In this document: positions 55,401 to 64,000 of the stretch, piece by piece
How the letters are laid out: the number at the start of each line of letters is the position of its first letter
How positions within the stretch are numbered: the first letter of the stretch is position 1
DNA from: Podocnemis expansa
Lineage: Eukaryota; Chordata; Testudines; Podocnemididae
Direction: 5' to 3'
DNA: 64,000 nucleotides
NCBI GenBank assembly: GCA_007922195.1
Contig: ML681994.1
Location: 53,872,988 to 53,936,987 of the forward strand
The notes under the pieces: generated by a model
The model's input: the letters and a program-made list of their open reading frames with translations, nothing else
Databases searched by the model: none
What the model was told of the DNA's origin: nothing
Translations under genes and position numbers: made by a program

Positions 55401-58400
55401 AATTTCCTTTTTCTAACTGACAAGTCAGCCTGGGACTACTCCTGGCCTTAAGTCATGCCATATGACCTAGGAAAGACAACTATCCCTAGATTTACAAGAA
55501 GGTAGTAGCTCTGTCATATATCACATCACGATCAGCTGTGTATCTTTAAAAGAATATTTCCTTAAACAGATCCCTCTATTAGATCCATAAGTGTTATGAA
55601 TGAGGGAAGTGTATTTTGGAAACAGAGGAGGTGAGGAAGGATGAAAACAAATCAAATATCTTGCCCTGATTTTAGCTTTGTACAGGCAGCATGCTTTTCT
55701 CCTAGACCCTACTTTGTTCCTAATTTTGATTACTTTCTCTTTCCCTGCCCCGCACACATCAGCATTTGTATCAAATCACGACCTCTCTTATTCTGAAGTT
55801 TTTCCCCGCTCTACGGTTTTTACCTCTCCACTTTGTGTTGGACTGGCCCCGATATGCTCCTGTAGCCTTCTTATTTGTAAAGAAGGGCCGGTAATTAGAG
55901 AAGTGCCTGAATCAACAATGGCTTCACAACCATGGGAACAAAGTGCAACCCTTCCTTGGATTTTCACACTGCATGTGAAAAAAAACAAACAAAACCACAC
56001 ACTTTAAACAGAGTGCAGATGTGCTAAGACTGATGGTAGAATAAGCATGGAATCTAAGCAAGGAGATGCTGCCAGTTGCAATAAAAGCATCAAAAATTTA
56101 CGCTAAGTTTAGAGATGTCCTGAATCTAAAAGGAGAGTGTTCACATGAAACTAGAGCAAGAGAGCTCTGGAAATAATTATTCTATATATCACCAACTTTA
56201 CTGAAGGCGTAGGCAGAGGCGGCTTTTGGGGTAGGTGAAGCAGGAGGCCACGTAGGGCCCCAAGCAGTAAGGCAACCCATAGTGGTCACTTGCTTTGCCT
56301 AGCCTAACTCTGGGATCAGCAACCCATCTCCCTCCTCCTTCCCACCGCATAAGCACAGGACCCCCAGGGCCAGAGGCTCTGCCACTTCCCTGCCCTCTCT
56401 CCCTCCTGCGGGGATGGAGAAGCTCTCCCCACCTATCCCCAGCCAGCTGCACCTCCTCTGGAGGAGGGAGGAGAGCAGCCAGCATGAAGCTGCGGCTTGC
56501 AGGGGCATGGCCCTAGCGCAGCCCACCCTGAAGAAGCCTATAGGAGGTCCTTTGGGGGCCCCTACAATGGCTGTTTACCTAGGGCCCACAACTGCCTATG
56601 GCTGCCTCTGGGTGTAGGAGCTTAAGGTCCAACATCTTTCTGAGTACGTCCATGACCCCAATCAATATAGTCTCTGAGTACCTCACAAACATCACTGAAT
56701 GTATCCAAAGGTAGGCAAATATTACTATCACAATCATTTTAAATATTAGGAACTGAAGAATGGTAAAGCCAAATGACTAGACCACTGTCACACAGGAAGA
56801 CTGTGGCAAGCCAGGAATTGGGCTTGGTGCCTTCAGATCATGTGCATAGTCCTCATCTAGGAGCTCCAGCATCTATCCAGCTCCCAGACACATCCATTAG
56901 GACCTCACTGTGACCAGGTGACAAGGTCCCTCCTCTACCCAGTGGGTCCCACGCCTCCCGTTAGTGGTGGGTTTATTTCCCTCAGGCTCCTAGATGTGGT
57001 AAGGGTCTTTTGTCCCCTCAGGCAAGGGTTTTTTCCTTCCCCCAGCCTTCGTACCTATGGGGCTCTTCCTCACCACCATTGTGCTCTTTCTCCAGTTCTG
57101 CTGCCTTCCAACTGCACCTTGCCTTCTCTCATACACTCCTGTAGCTCTCCTCACTCTCACATTCCAGCTACACCCTTTGTCTGGAGGGGAGGCTTTTTAA
57201 TAAATCCTGGGTGGAGCTGTAATTAGCTCCAGGTTTGCTAATTAACCTGGAGTAACCACTGCTCAGTTGCAAAGGACAAAGTGATTTGCTGAGCCTAGGG
57301 CTGATATATTTGCCTTCTAGGACTTTCTGGAAGCCATCCGGACTGATCCTGTCACACCTGTTGATAAAAGGCATTCTTCCAAGTACCAGCCACCAAAGTC
57401 AGTGTTTCCAGAAATATCACTGCAGCCCTAGATACACAGATTGTCTTCATATCTTTCTCAGAAGCACTGTTTTTGGAGGCAGTACATTCAGGGTGGCCCT
57501 TGCAGCACATTTCTGATTTTTAGTGGGGAACCATCAAGTATTTCCCTCTTCAGAAGCCTAGATAGAGAGGTATAGTTTCATCAGATTTATATATGTGCAT
57601 ACGTACTTGTTAACATGAATTTGCCAGTAGCTTTTCTCAGTAACTGGGACCCAGTGAATTGAATCTTTGTAAAGAGAATGGTCTATACCCCCCAATATCA
57701 ATTCACCTCCATTTTCAGTATCTTCTCCTCTAAAAAGATCAAACAAATAAATACGTAAACTGAATGACATGAAATTTAAGTGGGACATGGGTATGGGGAC
57801 AGGGCGGTGGAGAGGGAATCAACTTTCAATTCAAACCCTTACACATCTTTTTCAAATGTGTATGTTCCATGGAAGCCTAAGACATCTCATTTTTTAATCA
57901 TAACTAGATTGGAAATGGCCCTAAATCAGAGCCCCTAGTCTAAACCTTTTACTAATAATGTGAGAGGTCGTAGAGGGTTTAGGAGTGAGATTAGAAGTGA
58001 TGTGGGCCAGTTTCTGGTCTCACCCCAGTATAAGTTTAAAAAAATGGAAGTTATTCTCAGTGTAAGTGAGATAAGAACATGACCCCTTTTCTTCTGAAAT
58101 ACTGCCACAAAGCAGTGCCGTAATTCTGTTCATCTCCCCTAGCTGATAAATTAACTCTCTCTCAGCGCCCAAGATACTGTAAGAAAGTCCCATTTAACTG
58201 CCTTACTAGCACTGGTCAACAGCTGGTAAACATATTTTATCAACATTTTCCAGTTCAGCAAAATACATTAGTGTTTGCTTTTTCTCTTTTTTCCTTTCAT
58301 CCAACTTTTTTATTGGCAAAATGGAAGAAAGGAAAGGGGAGGGGAGATAGAATTAAAAAACAGCTTAAAATATTAAACTGACTTTTTTGTTGTTGTTTTT

Positions 58401-59019
58401 TGAAACCAAAAAGTGGATTTTTTTTTTTAAAAAAAAGATGAATCTAATAACTGAATGTTCTAAACAATGAAACATTTCTCAGAACACATTTAATTTTTTT
58501 CAAAAAGTGCATTTTTCATTTTTAAAAAGTTTCAAATGTAGATCATTCATCAGATTAGTAGATCCTTTGAAGTTCTCAGGGCTTTGCATCAAGCAAAGTG
58601 TAAACATGGGTTTATTTCAAAGATATAAGTTTAACGGCATTTCTGTAAATATTATTTTAGTTATTATGCTCCTGCATTGATGCTTCTATCTAGACATGCT
58701 CCTGAAAACATTCTTTTTAGAAACGAAGAATATATATAAATGGATGGTTTTCTTAATCTATGGTTAAAAGAAATTTACTTCTTTTGACAACTTGCCTTTA
58801 TTTAGTGTTAAAAACTGACCTGTTCAAGTGGAAGGAAAACACTGGCTCCTCTATCAGACCTTGTTCTATTATACTGTCAAATACTGGCAGTGCACTGCCC
58901 ACTGTTAAAGACGGATATCCTAAACCCAACACTCCATCAAAACGAGCAAAAGCAAAGGTCATGCCTGGTTCAAAGATAGACTCTCCAAACTCCTGTCCCT
59001 GGATGGAAATGTTGCTGAT
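46256..59019 (-). CDS. NOTS: Nothepsin-like aspartic protease, last five exons (spliced)
   Basis: This is a pepsin-family (A1) endopeptidase, secreted or lysosomal. Five minus-strand exons are collinear: 59019-58820, 57729-57607, 55968-55824, 46623-46525 and 46435-46256. They join in frame to 248 residues plus stop, and the internal lengths (200, 123, 145, 99) follow the pepsin gene pattern. The second catalytic Asp is in [19 protein letters not shown] (residue 127 of this part). The C-terminal signature LWILGDVFM and [12 protein letters not shown] is present. [20 protein letters not shown] and [20 protein letters not shown] resemble nothepsin of fish and reptiles more than cathepsin D or E, as I remember them; cathepsin E-like is the alternative. 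Exons 1-4 (signal, propeptide, DTGS) were not found up to base 64000. No stop or frameshift is seen in what is present. Confidence 0.88.
46525..46623 (-). CDS. NOTS: Nothepsin-like protease, penultimate exon (99 nt)
   Basis: The acceptor GTGTTACAG precedes 46623 and the donor GTATGT follows 46525; the exon is 33 whole codons, the same length as the pepsin counterpart. It encodes [20 protein letters not shown] and [13 protein letters not shown]; the Cys pairs with that of CISGF in the next exon in related enzymes. The following intron is only 89 bp. Confidence 0.94.
46870..47388. mobile_element. Palindrome-rich MITE-like element (ATTTCGAAATAA type)
   Basis: It starts GGGCTATGTTCACACG and ends CGTCTGAACACATCC, inverted at the outer edge. 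The interior is dense with TTATTTCGAAATAA and GTTGTTTCGAAACAAC palindromes. Its middle (47000-47100) is related in reverse to 11600-11680 and 44540-44640. Confidence 0.68.
48277..49312. mobile_element. Non-autonomous hAT element with G-rich minisatellite core
   Basis: The ends CAGTGGTTAAAGTCTAATTT and CTTTAACCCCTG are inverted repeats. The flanks AACTACAC (48269-48276) and AATTACAC (49313-49320) match at 7 of 8 bases. The core (48400-48760) is a run of GGGGCAGGAGGTGG-like units on the plus strand. Same family as 29726-30477, opposite orientation. Confidence 0.88.
51628..53960 (-). pseudogene. Decayed coding remnant of an uncharacterised, possibly mobile family
   Basis: The minus strand keeps several long pieces in changing frames: 53835-53632 ([20 protein letters not shown]), a following stretch with KGNWVVKR and [16 protein letters not shown], 53283-53017 ([23 protein letters not shown]), 53013-52795, 52764-52543, 52243-51839 ([20 protein letters not shown]) and 51813-51628 ending [12 protein letters not shown]. 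They read as one ancient coding region with many stops and frameshifts. The first pieces resemble, from memory, a large uncharacterised family common in cnidarian, mollusc and fish genomes, but I cannot test this. A retrocopy of a host gene is the alternative. Confidence 0.42.
55824..55968 (-). CDS. NOTS: Nothepsin-like protease exon with the second active-site Asp (145 nt)
   Basis: The acceptor CACATGCAG precedes 55968 and the donor GTAAAA follows 55824. The first base completes a split codon, then [20 protein letters not shown] and [20 protein letters not shown] follow. DSGTS replaces the commoner DTGTS; Ser at this place is tolerated in some A1 proteases. Confidence 0.94.
56214..56610. mobile_element. 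Non-autonomous hAT element, 397 bp
   Basis: The ends CAGAGGCGGCTTTTGG and CCTATGGCTGCCTCTG are inverted repeats. The flanks GGCGTAGG (56206-56213) and GGTGTAGG (56611-56618) match at 7 of 8 bases. Confidence 0.85.
56690..56870 (+). repeat. MIR-like SINE
   Basis: The phrases AGGAACTGAAGAATGG, ACTGTCACACAGGAAG and CTGTGGCAAGCCAGGAATTG follow the MIR core and its downstream part. Confidence 0.65.
57607..57729 (-). CDS. NOTS: Nothepsin-like protease exon (123 nt)
   Basis: The acceptor CTTTTTAG precedes 57729 and the donor GTACGT follows 57607. It encodes [20 protein letters not shown] and [20 protein letters not shown], with YWQI at the position of the YWQ motif of cathepsins D and E. The last two bases (AA) join T of the next exon to give Asn. 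Confidence 0.93.
57730..58819. other. Protease intron between the 200-nt and 123-nt exons
   Basis: 1.09-kb AT-rich intron with poly-T/poly-A runs at 58380-58440. No repeat was recognised. Confidence 0.8.
58820..59019 (-). CDS. NOTS: Nothepsin-like protease exon (200 nt), first exon visible
   Basis: The acceptor AATAACAAACAG precedes 59019 (with a weak pyrimidine tract) and the donor GTCAGT follows 58820. It encodes [20 protein letters not shown] through [20 protein letters not shown] and VFSFHLN, the central part of the N-terminal lobe. The length of 200 nt equals the corresponding pepsin exon. Confidence 0.93.
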
Positions 59020-59510
59020 CTGTTTGTTATTCCAAAAGGGAACAAATGAAAAGTAAAGTCATAACAGATTACATTAAATAACCACATTTTATATAGACAT
59101 CAGGTTATTAGGTTTATTAGTTTTAATCAAATATAATACATAAAGCTTTCTGGTAATTGTGTTACTTGCACCAATATTAGCATACATCACACTACTGAAG
59201 ACCTAGTTATATTTGAGAAAGCAATTCTCTTCTAATGATCCAATTCTGCTGCAATTTGTTCGTAAACTCATAGCAGAAAACCCCTGACGAGCAAAGAGGA
59301 AAGGCAAAGTGGAAGAAGTCTGCCCTAATTCTGGTCAATCCGTAAGCCTTCTAAAATAGGAGACATGAAGGACTAAGCTAGAACAAGATACAATTGTTCC
59401 AGGACTACACATGTCATGCATTTCACTTTATGTCATATTGCAACAGTGTGGTATGCTACTGTTCTCTCAGGAAGGAGACTAACATTAGATATACCCACTT
59501 TTAATCTCAA

Positions 59511-59875
59511 AGAGCATGTTTACACTTGCAAGTTAGTTTGAATTAAGGAGGCTTAATTCAAACTCCCTTAGTACCTGTCTACACTAGGCTTTCATTATTT
59601 TGAATTAAGAAATTCCTTACCTTGAACTAATGAAAGCTTAGTTCAAATTAGTAAGACCTGCTGGCTAGTTTGAACTAAGCCCTTAGTTTGATCCTTAGTT
59701 TGAACTAAAGACTGTGTAGACTAGTATTAACCCTTAATTTGAATTTAACTTTGAATTAAGTCAAATTAGGCCACTTTGTTAATTTGAACTAATAAATTCA
59801 AGTTTAGTTTGACCTAAACTCGAACTTAGATCGAGTTAACAAATTTGAACTAACTTTTCCTAGTAGAGACATACC
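59511..59875. mobile_element. Palindrome-rich MITE-like element (GTTTGAACTAA type)
   Basis: It starts AGAGCATGTTTACACTTGC and ends TAGTAGAGACATACC. The interior repeats TTAGTTTGAACTAA and TTTGAATTAAG words, close to the element at 23866-24312. Confidence 0.65.
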
Positions 59876-59900
59876 AAAGTGCCTTATATTTATTATAGCC

Positions 59901-60840
59901 AAGTTCCAAAGGGGCAGCCGTATTAGTCTAGTAAAGCAAAAAAAGCAAGGAGTCTTGTGGCACTTAAAGACTAACAGATTTATTTATCGCATGAGCTTTT
60001 GTGGGAGAAAATCCCACTTTGCCAGACCCTTTGAAGAGGGGGAACTTACAGAATGGGATGAAAATAAATGCAGGGGAGTATAAGACATGGGATCAGGTCA
60101 TACTGCAACAGCAAATCAGAGCATTTGTAAGGATTCAAACTCTAGAAAACAGCACACAGAGGGAGGGTGAAGTCAAATTACCTGTTATAATGTGAAAAGA
60201 ATCCATAGTCACGATTCAGCCCTGCTTTCATACAATCTAATCTGCATATTATTTGAATTTCAGCTATTTCTCTTTGAAGTCTTGATGTCCCATTGATTTT
60301 CTTGAGGACCATCATTAACAAATAAATCATCAATGGAGTGATTAGGAAGATGGAAGTGCTTAGCAACTCTTTTTTGTGTGTGTTTGTGAGTTGTGATTTC
60401 TGATGTCAGTTTTGTGCACGTTTCTTCTTCTGCCCAGGGACTGTCCTGTTTGTCCAATGTATAAGACATGGAGGCACTTCCAGCACATGATGGCATAAAT
60501 CACATTAGTGGATGAGCAGGTGAAGGACCCTTTGATGGCGTAGCAGGCTTGATTAGGTCCTATGATGGTGTCTTTAGTGCAGATATGTGGACAAAGTTGA
60601 CAGCGTGGTTTGTTGCAGGGATATGTGCCTGCTTTAATGTTCCGGTTGTTAGGTCTGTAGTTGCTGGTGAGTATTTGCTTAAAGTTCAGAGATTGTCAGT
60701 AGGTGAGGAGAGGTCTGTCTCCCAAGGCTAGAGAGAGTGAGGCGTCATCTTTTAAAATAGGCTGGACGTCTTTAATGATCTTTTGTTGGGGTCTGACTTG
60801 AGGGTTGTATGTGGTGCCCAGTGGTGTTCTATTGTTTTGG
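59901..60840 (-). mobile_element. Penelope-like element, minus-strand copy
   Basis: The 3' end (plus strand AAGTTCCAAAGGGGCAGCCG) is at 59901. Upstream on the minus strand is a decayed coding part: CNKPRCQLCPHICTKDTIIG and then YAIMCWKCLHVLYIGQTGQS, the Cys-rich linker and GIY-YIG start of Penelope endonucleases. Frameshifts follow. The reverse transcriptase is absent, so the copy is 5' truncated. Confidence 0.8.
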
Positions 60841-60871
60841 TTTTTTTTGTTTTTTTTTTTACCCCACAGTC

Positions 60872-61395
60872 AACTACTACAGGAAAGGCCCAGAAAAGGC
60901 CCCCACGCTTTATACATTGGACAAACAGGACAGTCCCTATGCAGAAGAATAAATGCTCACAAAACTGGCATCAGAAATTACAACACAAAAAAAACAGTTG
61001 CTGAGCACTTCCATCTTCCTAATCAGTCCATTGACGATTTGTTAATGATGGTCCTCAAGAAAATCAATGGGACATCAAGACTTCAAAGAGAAACGGCCAA
61101 AATTCAAATACTATGCAGATTAGATCATGTGAAAGCAGGGCTGAATTGTGACTATGGATTCTTTTAACATTATAACAGGTAATTTGACTTCACCCTCCTT
61201 CTGTGTGCTGTTTTCTAGAGTTTGAATCCTTACAAATGCTCTGATTTGCTGTTGCAGTATGACCAGATCCCATGTCTTACACGCCCCTGAATTTATTTTC
61301 ATCCAATTTCTGTAAATTCCCCCTCTTCAAAGCAGCTGACAAAGTGGGATTTTCTCCCATGAAAGCTCATGAGATAAATAAATCTGTTAATATTT
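60872..61395 (+). mobile_element. Penelope-like element, plus-strand copy
   Basis: The 5' truncated copy begins within the GIY-YIG domain and runs to the 3' end with GACAAAGTGGGATTTTCTCC and AAGCTCATGAGATAAATAA. It lies head to head with the minus copy 59901-60840. Confidence 0.8.
60883..61167 (+). pseudogene. Penelope GIY-YIG endonuclease fragment
   Basis: The open stretch ALYIGQTGQSLCRRINAHKT, HFHLPNQSIDDLLMMVLKKI and GTSRLQRETAKIQI matches the GIY-YIG endonuclease of Penelope-like elements (YIGQTG.SL..R...H, H.L..H..DD). It ends at a stop at 61165-61167. No start or reverse transcriptase is present, so it is a fragment of the element and not a gene. Confidence 0.78.
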
Positions 61396-64000
61396 ATTAT
61401 AGTGGACTGATAGCTCTGCTAGTGTGAGCCAGCAGCTTTGCTATAGTTATTACTGAATCACTGACTGTTGAAAAGACAACCAGTCTAAGTGCTCTAACTT
61501 CCCATGCTAACTCAGATTGTCTTGAAATTTCCTGTGCCTTATAGGAATATCAGGAAGCACTACTGGTCCAAATTTGGGGTAATCTGAGCTAGGGGTTCCC
61601 AAGATAGCCCCCTAAATCCAGCATTTTACAAAATTACTTGGTTCTAACTTTTTTGCCCATACTTGGGACTTTAACTATGGCTCTGATCCTCCTCAAACTG
61701 AGGGACGATAAGTGGGGATGGAGGACATACAAATGAATGACAAGGGTAGTGGGAGGCCCGTCAACTCCACATTCCTTCTCCCCTCCCACCACCATTTGAT
61801 GCCACAGCACTGTCTCTCCTCCACAACTCTTCTTGTCATGCCCAGGCCTGGTGGTGAGAGAGGAAGTAGAGGTGGCTCCCATACTTCTGGGCAATGGCTA
61901 AGGTCTGGGAAGGCACCTCATACACAAAAGGTCTGGGAGACTGGGGCAGTGCAGCAGCAGTCCTGAAACCTAAGGAGGGCTGGAGTCCACCATATGTGAG
62001 GTGGGATCTGGAGGGTTCTGCCCTGCTGGGGGAATCCTTGTCCCCATGTATGAGCTGGAATCAGGTTATTCTGCCCATAGGGGGGCTTCAAAGCCTTCTT
62101 CCCTTTTTGAGGCTTTACTCCTCCTCTATGGGGGAGAGGGTCTGGCCTTTCTTTCTGAATCTGTTTGAGTAAGGCAGGATCTAGAAGACCCTGTCCTCCT
62201 GGGGAGGTCTAAGCTCCTGTTCCTACCACCCCACCCCATGTCAGACAGCATACAAGGAAGACCTGCTCTTAGCCTTAATCTCCTTCGCTGCCACCCATGT
62301 TAGCTGGGTTTGAAATGACAGAACCACCCAGCTTCTCCAGGCTGCTTCCAGCAGTGAGGAATGAACTCCAGGGTCAATTTTTCCCTCAAGGTAGTTGCTT
62401 CTTGGCAAGGAAGAGGTCATGCAGAGGAGCATGGAGAGGAAAGAAAGGGGGTCAGGGCTGTGCAGTGAGATGCAGCAGGAACTTCAGCTCTGTCCTTTTA
62501 AAGATCCTCACACCTAAACTCCATTTCAAGACATGCTTCACAGTGCTGAGACCAGGATGGGACATGGGAACAGACATCTGCATGGCACAGGGACATAGTG
62601 GCCAGATGGGGTAGGGAACCGAAAACAGCTTAAGTTTGGTTCATGCACCAAGCATAACATGCCAAGATCGGAGTGAGGAGCTGAGAATAAGCATGGCTGG
62701 TGCATAGCACTGGCCCATCAAGACTGAAACAGTGGGAAGAGAGATAGAAACACTCACTAAGATGACTAGAGCTGTGTTTATCCAAGTGGGGTGTTCTCAT
62801 TCAGCTGAGGAAATCTCTTTGGGATGAAAGGATCACTTCAAACCTTTCTGAGCCTCCTATGCTGCCAATAAATGTGTAGATCCCTACCCTATATACTGGG
62901 CCCACATCTTGAGTAGACACTTTGCATTTCCACTCTCCTGCCCTTTCCTGCCCTCTAGCTGATAGGTGCCCACCTCACAGCCAAACCACCACCTCATTTC
63001 CCCATGGCCTTTTCAAGCCCACCAGGGGCACGGAGTGGGAAATAGGGTGGTGGAACCAGTGTGCATGTGAGGTCTGAACACTAGGGGTATTTGGGTGGTA
63101 AGAACAATGAGTGTGATGGAGAGAATGTTGGACCTGTTGTGCATTGGTAGGAGAACATGGTGGTGAAGAGCAGTGAGCCAGAATGTGTCTATGAAGACGT
63201 ACTGGAGGAGTGGAGTGGAAAGGAAGGCTCCAAGTTATACATTGGAGGTTACTGGGGGTGGGGTGGGGTGGGTTTCACATCTGTCTCCCAAAACTCTCCA
63301 CATCCATTCCAGGGGATTAGCCAGCCCCTGCTTTCTAGCCAGGCCCCTTACTCTTCGGGGGGGCCTGGCCAGTCCTACTTCCGGTCACATGATCAGAAGC
63401 TTTCTGCCAGTGCTCCAGGGGCTTAGAAACCAGAGCACTGGAGGAGGAGAGAGGGAGCATGGTCCCTACTGCAGGGCCAGAGCTGCAGGTGGAGAAGCAG
63501 CCACTGCCCACGGTGTTGCTGCTCATGGCTGCCTGCTGCCAGGTTCTCCAGTGGATGGATGGGCCTGCTGGCCAACAAAGTGGACACATCCACCCATATC
63601 TACGCCCTGATCCCTTCCCACTTCCCCATGTCTGTCTCCCTTTCAAAAAATGCCCTCACTCACTCCATGCTAGTCCCTGCATTGATCCTGCATCTTCTCT
63701 CCAGCTCCCCCGTCTGCAAATTCCATACACCTCTCTGTGGGATGGTGGGCTGAGCTGGACAGATAAAGAGATGACACAGAGGCAATAAAGGGACTCACAT
63801 GCAGCCTGTGCATTCTGTAGCCTTGATAATGATTACCAGAGATTCAGAAGCAGTGGAGGAGAGAGCTGGGCTGCAATTCATGAGGATACTAAAAAAATAT
63901 TTTAAAAAATCTGAAGAAATGAAATGCCCAAAATGTGTGTTACAACAAAGTTAAGGTTATCTTGCGGAGTCACATGCCCTTTCAGAAGTCTGAGTTCAGG

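Larger units (their letters stand above)
46624..55823. other. Large intron of the protease gene
   Basis: A 9.2-kb intron containing a palindromic element (46870-47388), a G-rich hAT element (48277-49312) and a decayed coding remnant (51628-53960). I recognise nothing at 47400-48270, 49330-51600 (AT-rich) or 53970-55820, apart from purine-rich sequence at 54900-55230 that gives a Leu/Ser-rich spurious frame on the minus strand. Confidence 0.7.
55969..57606. other. Protease intron between the 123-nt and 145-nt exons
   Basis: 1.64-kb intron with a hAT element (56214-56610) and a MIR-like SINE (56690-56870). I recognise nothing else. Confidence 0.75.
59020..64000. other. Upstream part of the protease locus (intron or flank)
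   Basis: Contains a palindromic element (59511-59875) and an inverted Penelope-like pair (59901-61395). In 61400-64000 I see no repeat that I can name and no exon: I searched the minus strand for the YG[ST]G and DTGS motifs of the upstream aspartic protease exons without success. GC-rich frames at 63150-63800 have no recognisable domain. Confidence 0.6.

Noticed and set aside
1..64000. CRISPR arrays, operons, bacterial defence systems
   Set aside because: Nothing with regular direct repeats and unique spacers, and the window is clearly vertebrate nuclear DNA.

Overview
This is nuclear DNA from a vertebrate, most likely a turtle or another non-avian sauropsid. The signs are CR1 LINEs on the minus strand with the typical 3' end, tRNA-headed SINEs that end in a CR1-like tail, Penelope-like elements, a Ty3/gypsy element and many small hAT elements. 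Exons are short, GT-AG bounded and separated by kilobase-scale introns. The turtle assignment is inference from the repeat types. No bacterial or viral genome structure is present.

Two protein-coding genes converge on each other. BEST3 (bestrophin-3, a calcium-gated chloride channel family member) lies on the plus strand. Its nine coding exons (2 to 10 in the usual bestrophin numbering) run from the ATG at 5189 to the stop at 37313 and give about 670 residues. All exon phases agree, and exon lengths match the bestrophin pattern I know except exon 9. That exon ends at an overlapping pair of splice donors: the better-looking donor would create a TAG stop, and the poorer one keeps the frame. The other gene, on the minus strand, is an A1-family aspartic protease most like nothepsin (cathepsin D/E-like). 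Its last five exons lie between 59019 and 46256 and are intact, encoding 248 C-terminal residues. The upstream exons, with the first catalytic Asp and the signal peptide, were not found and probably lie beyond the right edge.

The rest is repeats. From left to right: the 3' end of a Ty3/gypsy element with an intact integrase and a 186-bp LTR (2-1983); the BEST3 introns, holding hAT elements, palindrome-rich MITE-like elements, old CR1/L3 sequence, Penelope fragments and a 3.4-kb minus-strand CR1 with decayed ORF1 and ORF2 (20385-23830); a convergent intergenic region of 8.9 kb (37314-46255) with hAT elements and a CR1 interrupted by a younger CR1 tail; a 9.2-kb intron of the protease gene containing a G-rich hAT element and a decayed multi-kilobase coding remnant of an uncharacterised family (51628-53960); and an inverted pair of Penelope-like copies with GIY-YIG endonuclease remnants (59901-61395). 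Eleven hAT-type elements could be bounded exactly from their terminal repeats and 8-bp target duplications, including one hAT nested in another and one inside a Penelope copy.

No functional tRNA, rRNA, CRISPR array or operon was seen. Most other open frames are chance frames in GC-rich or simple sequence.
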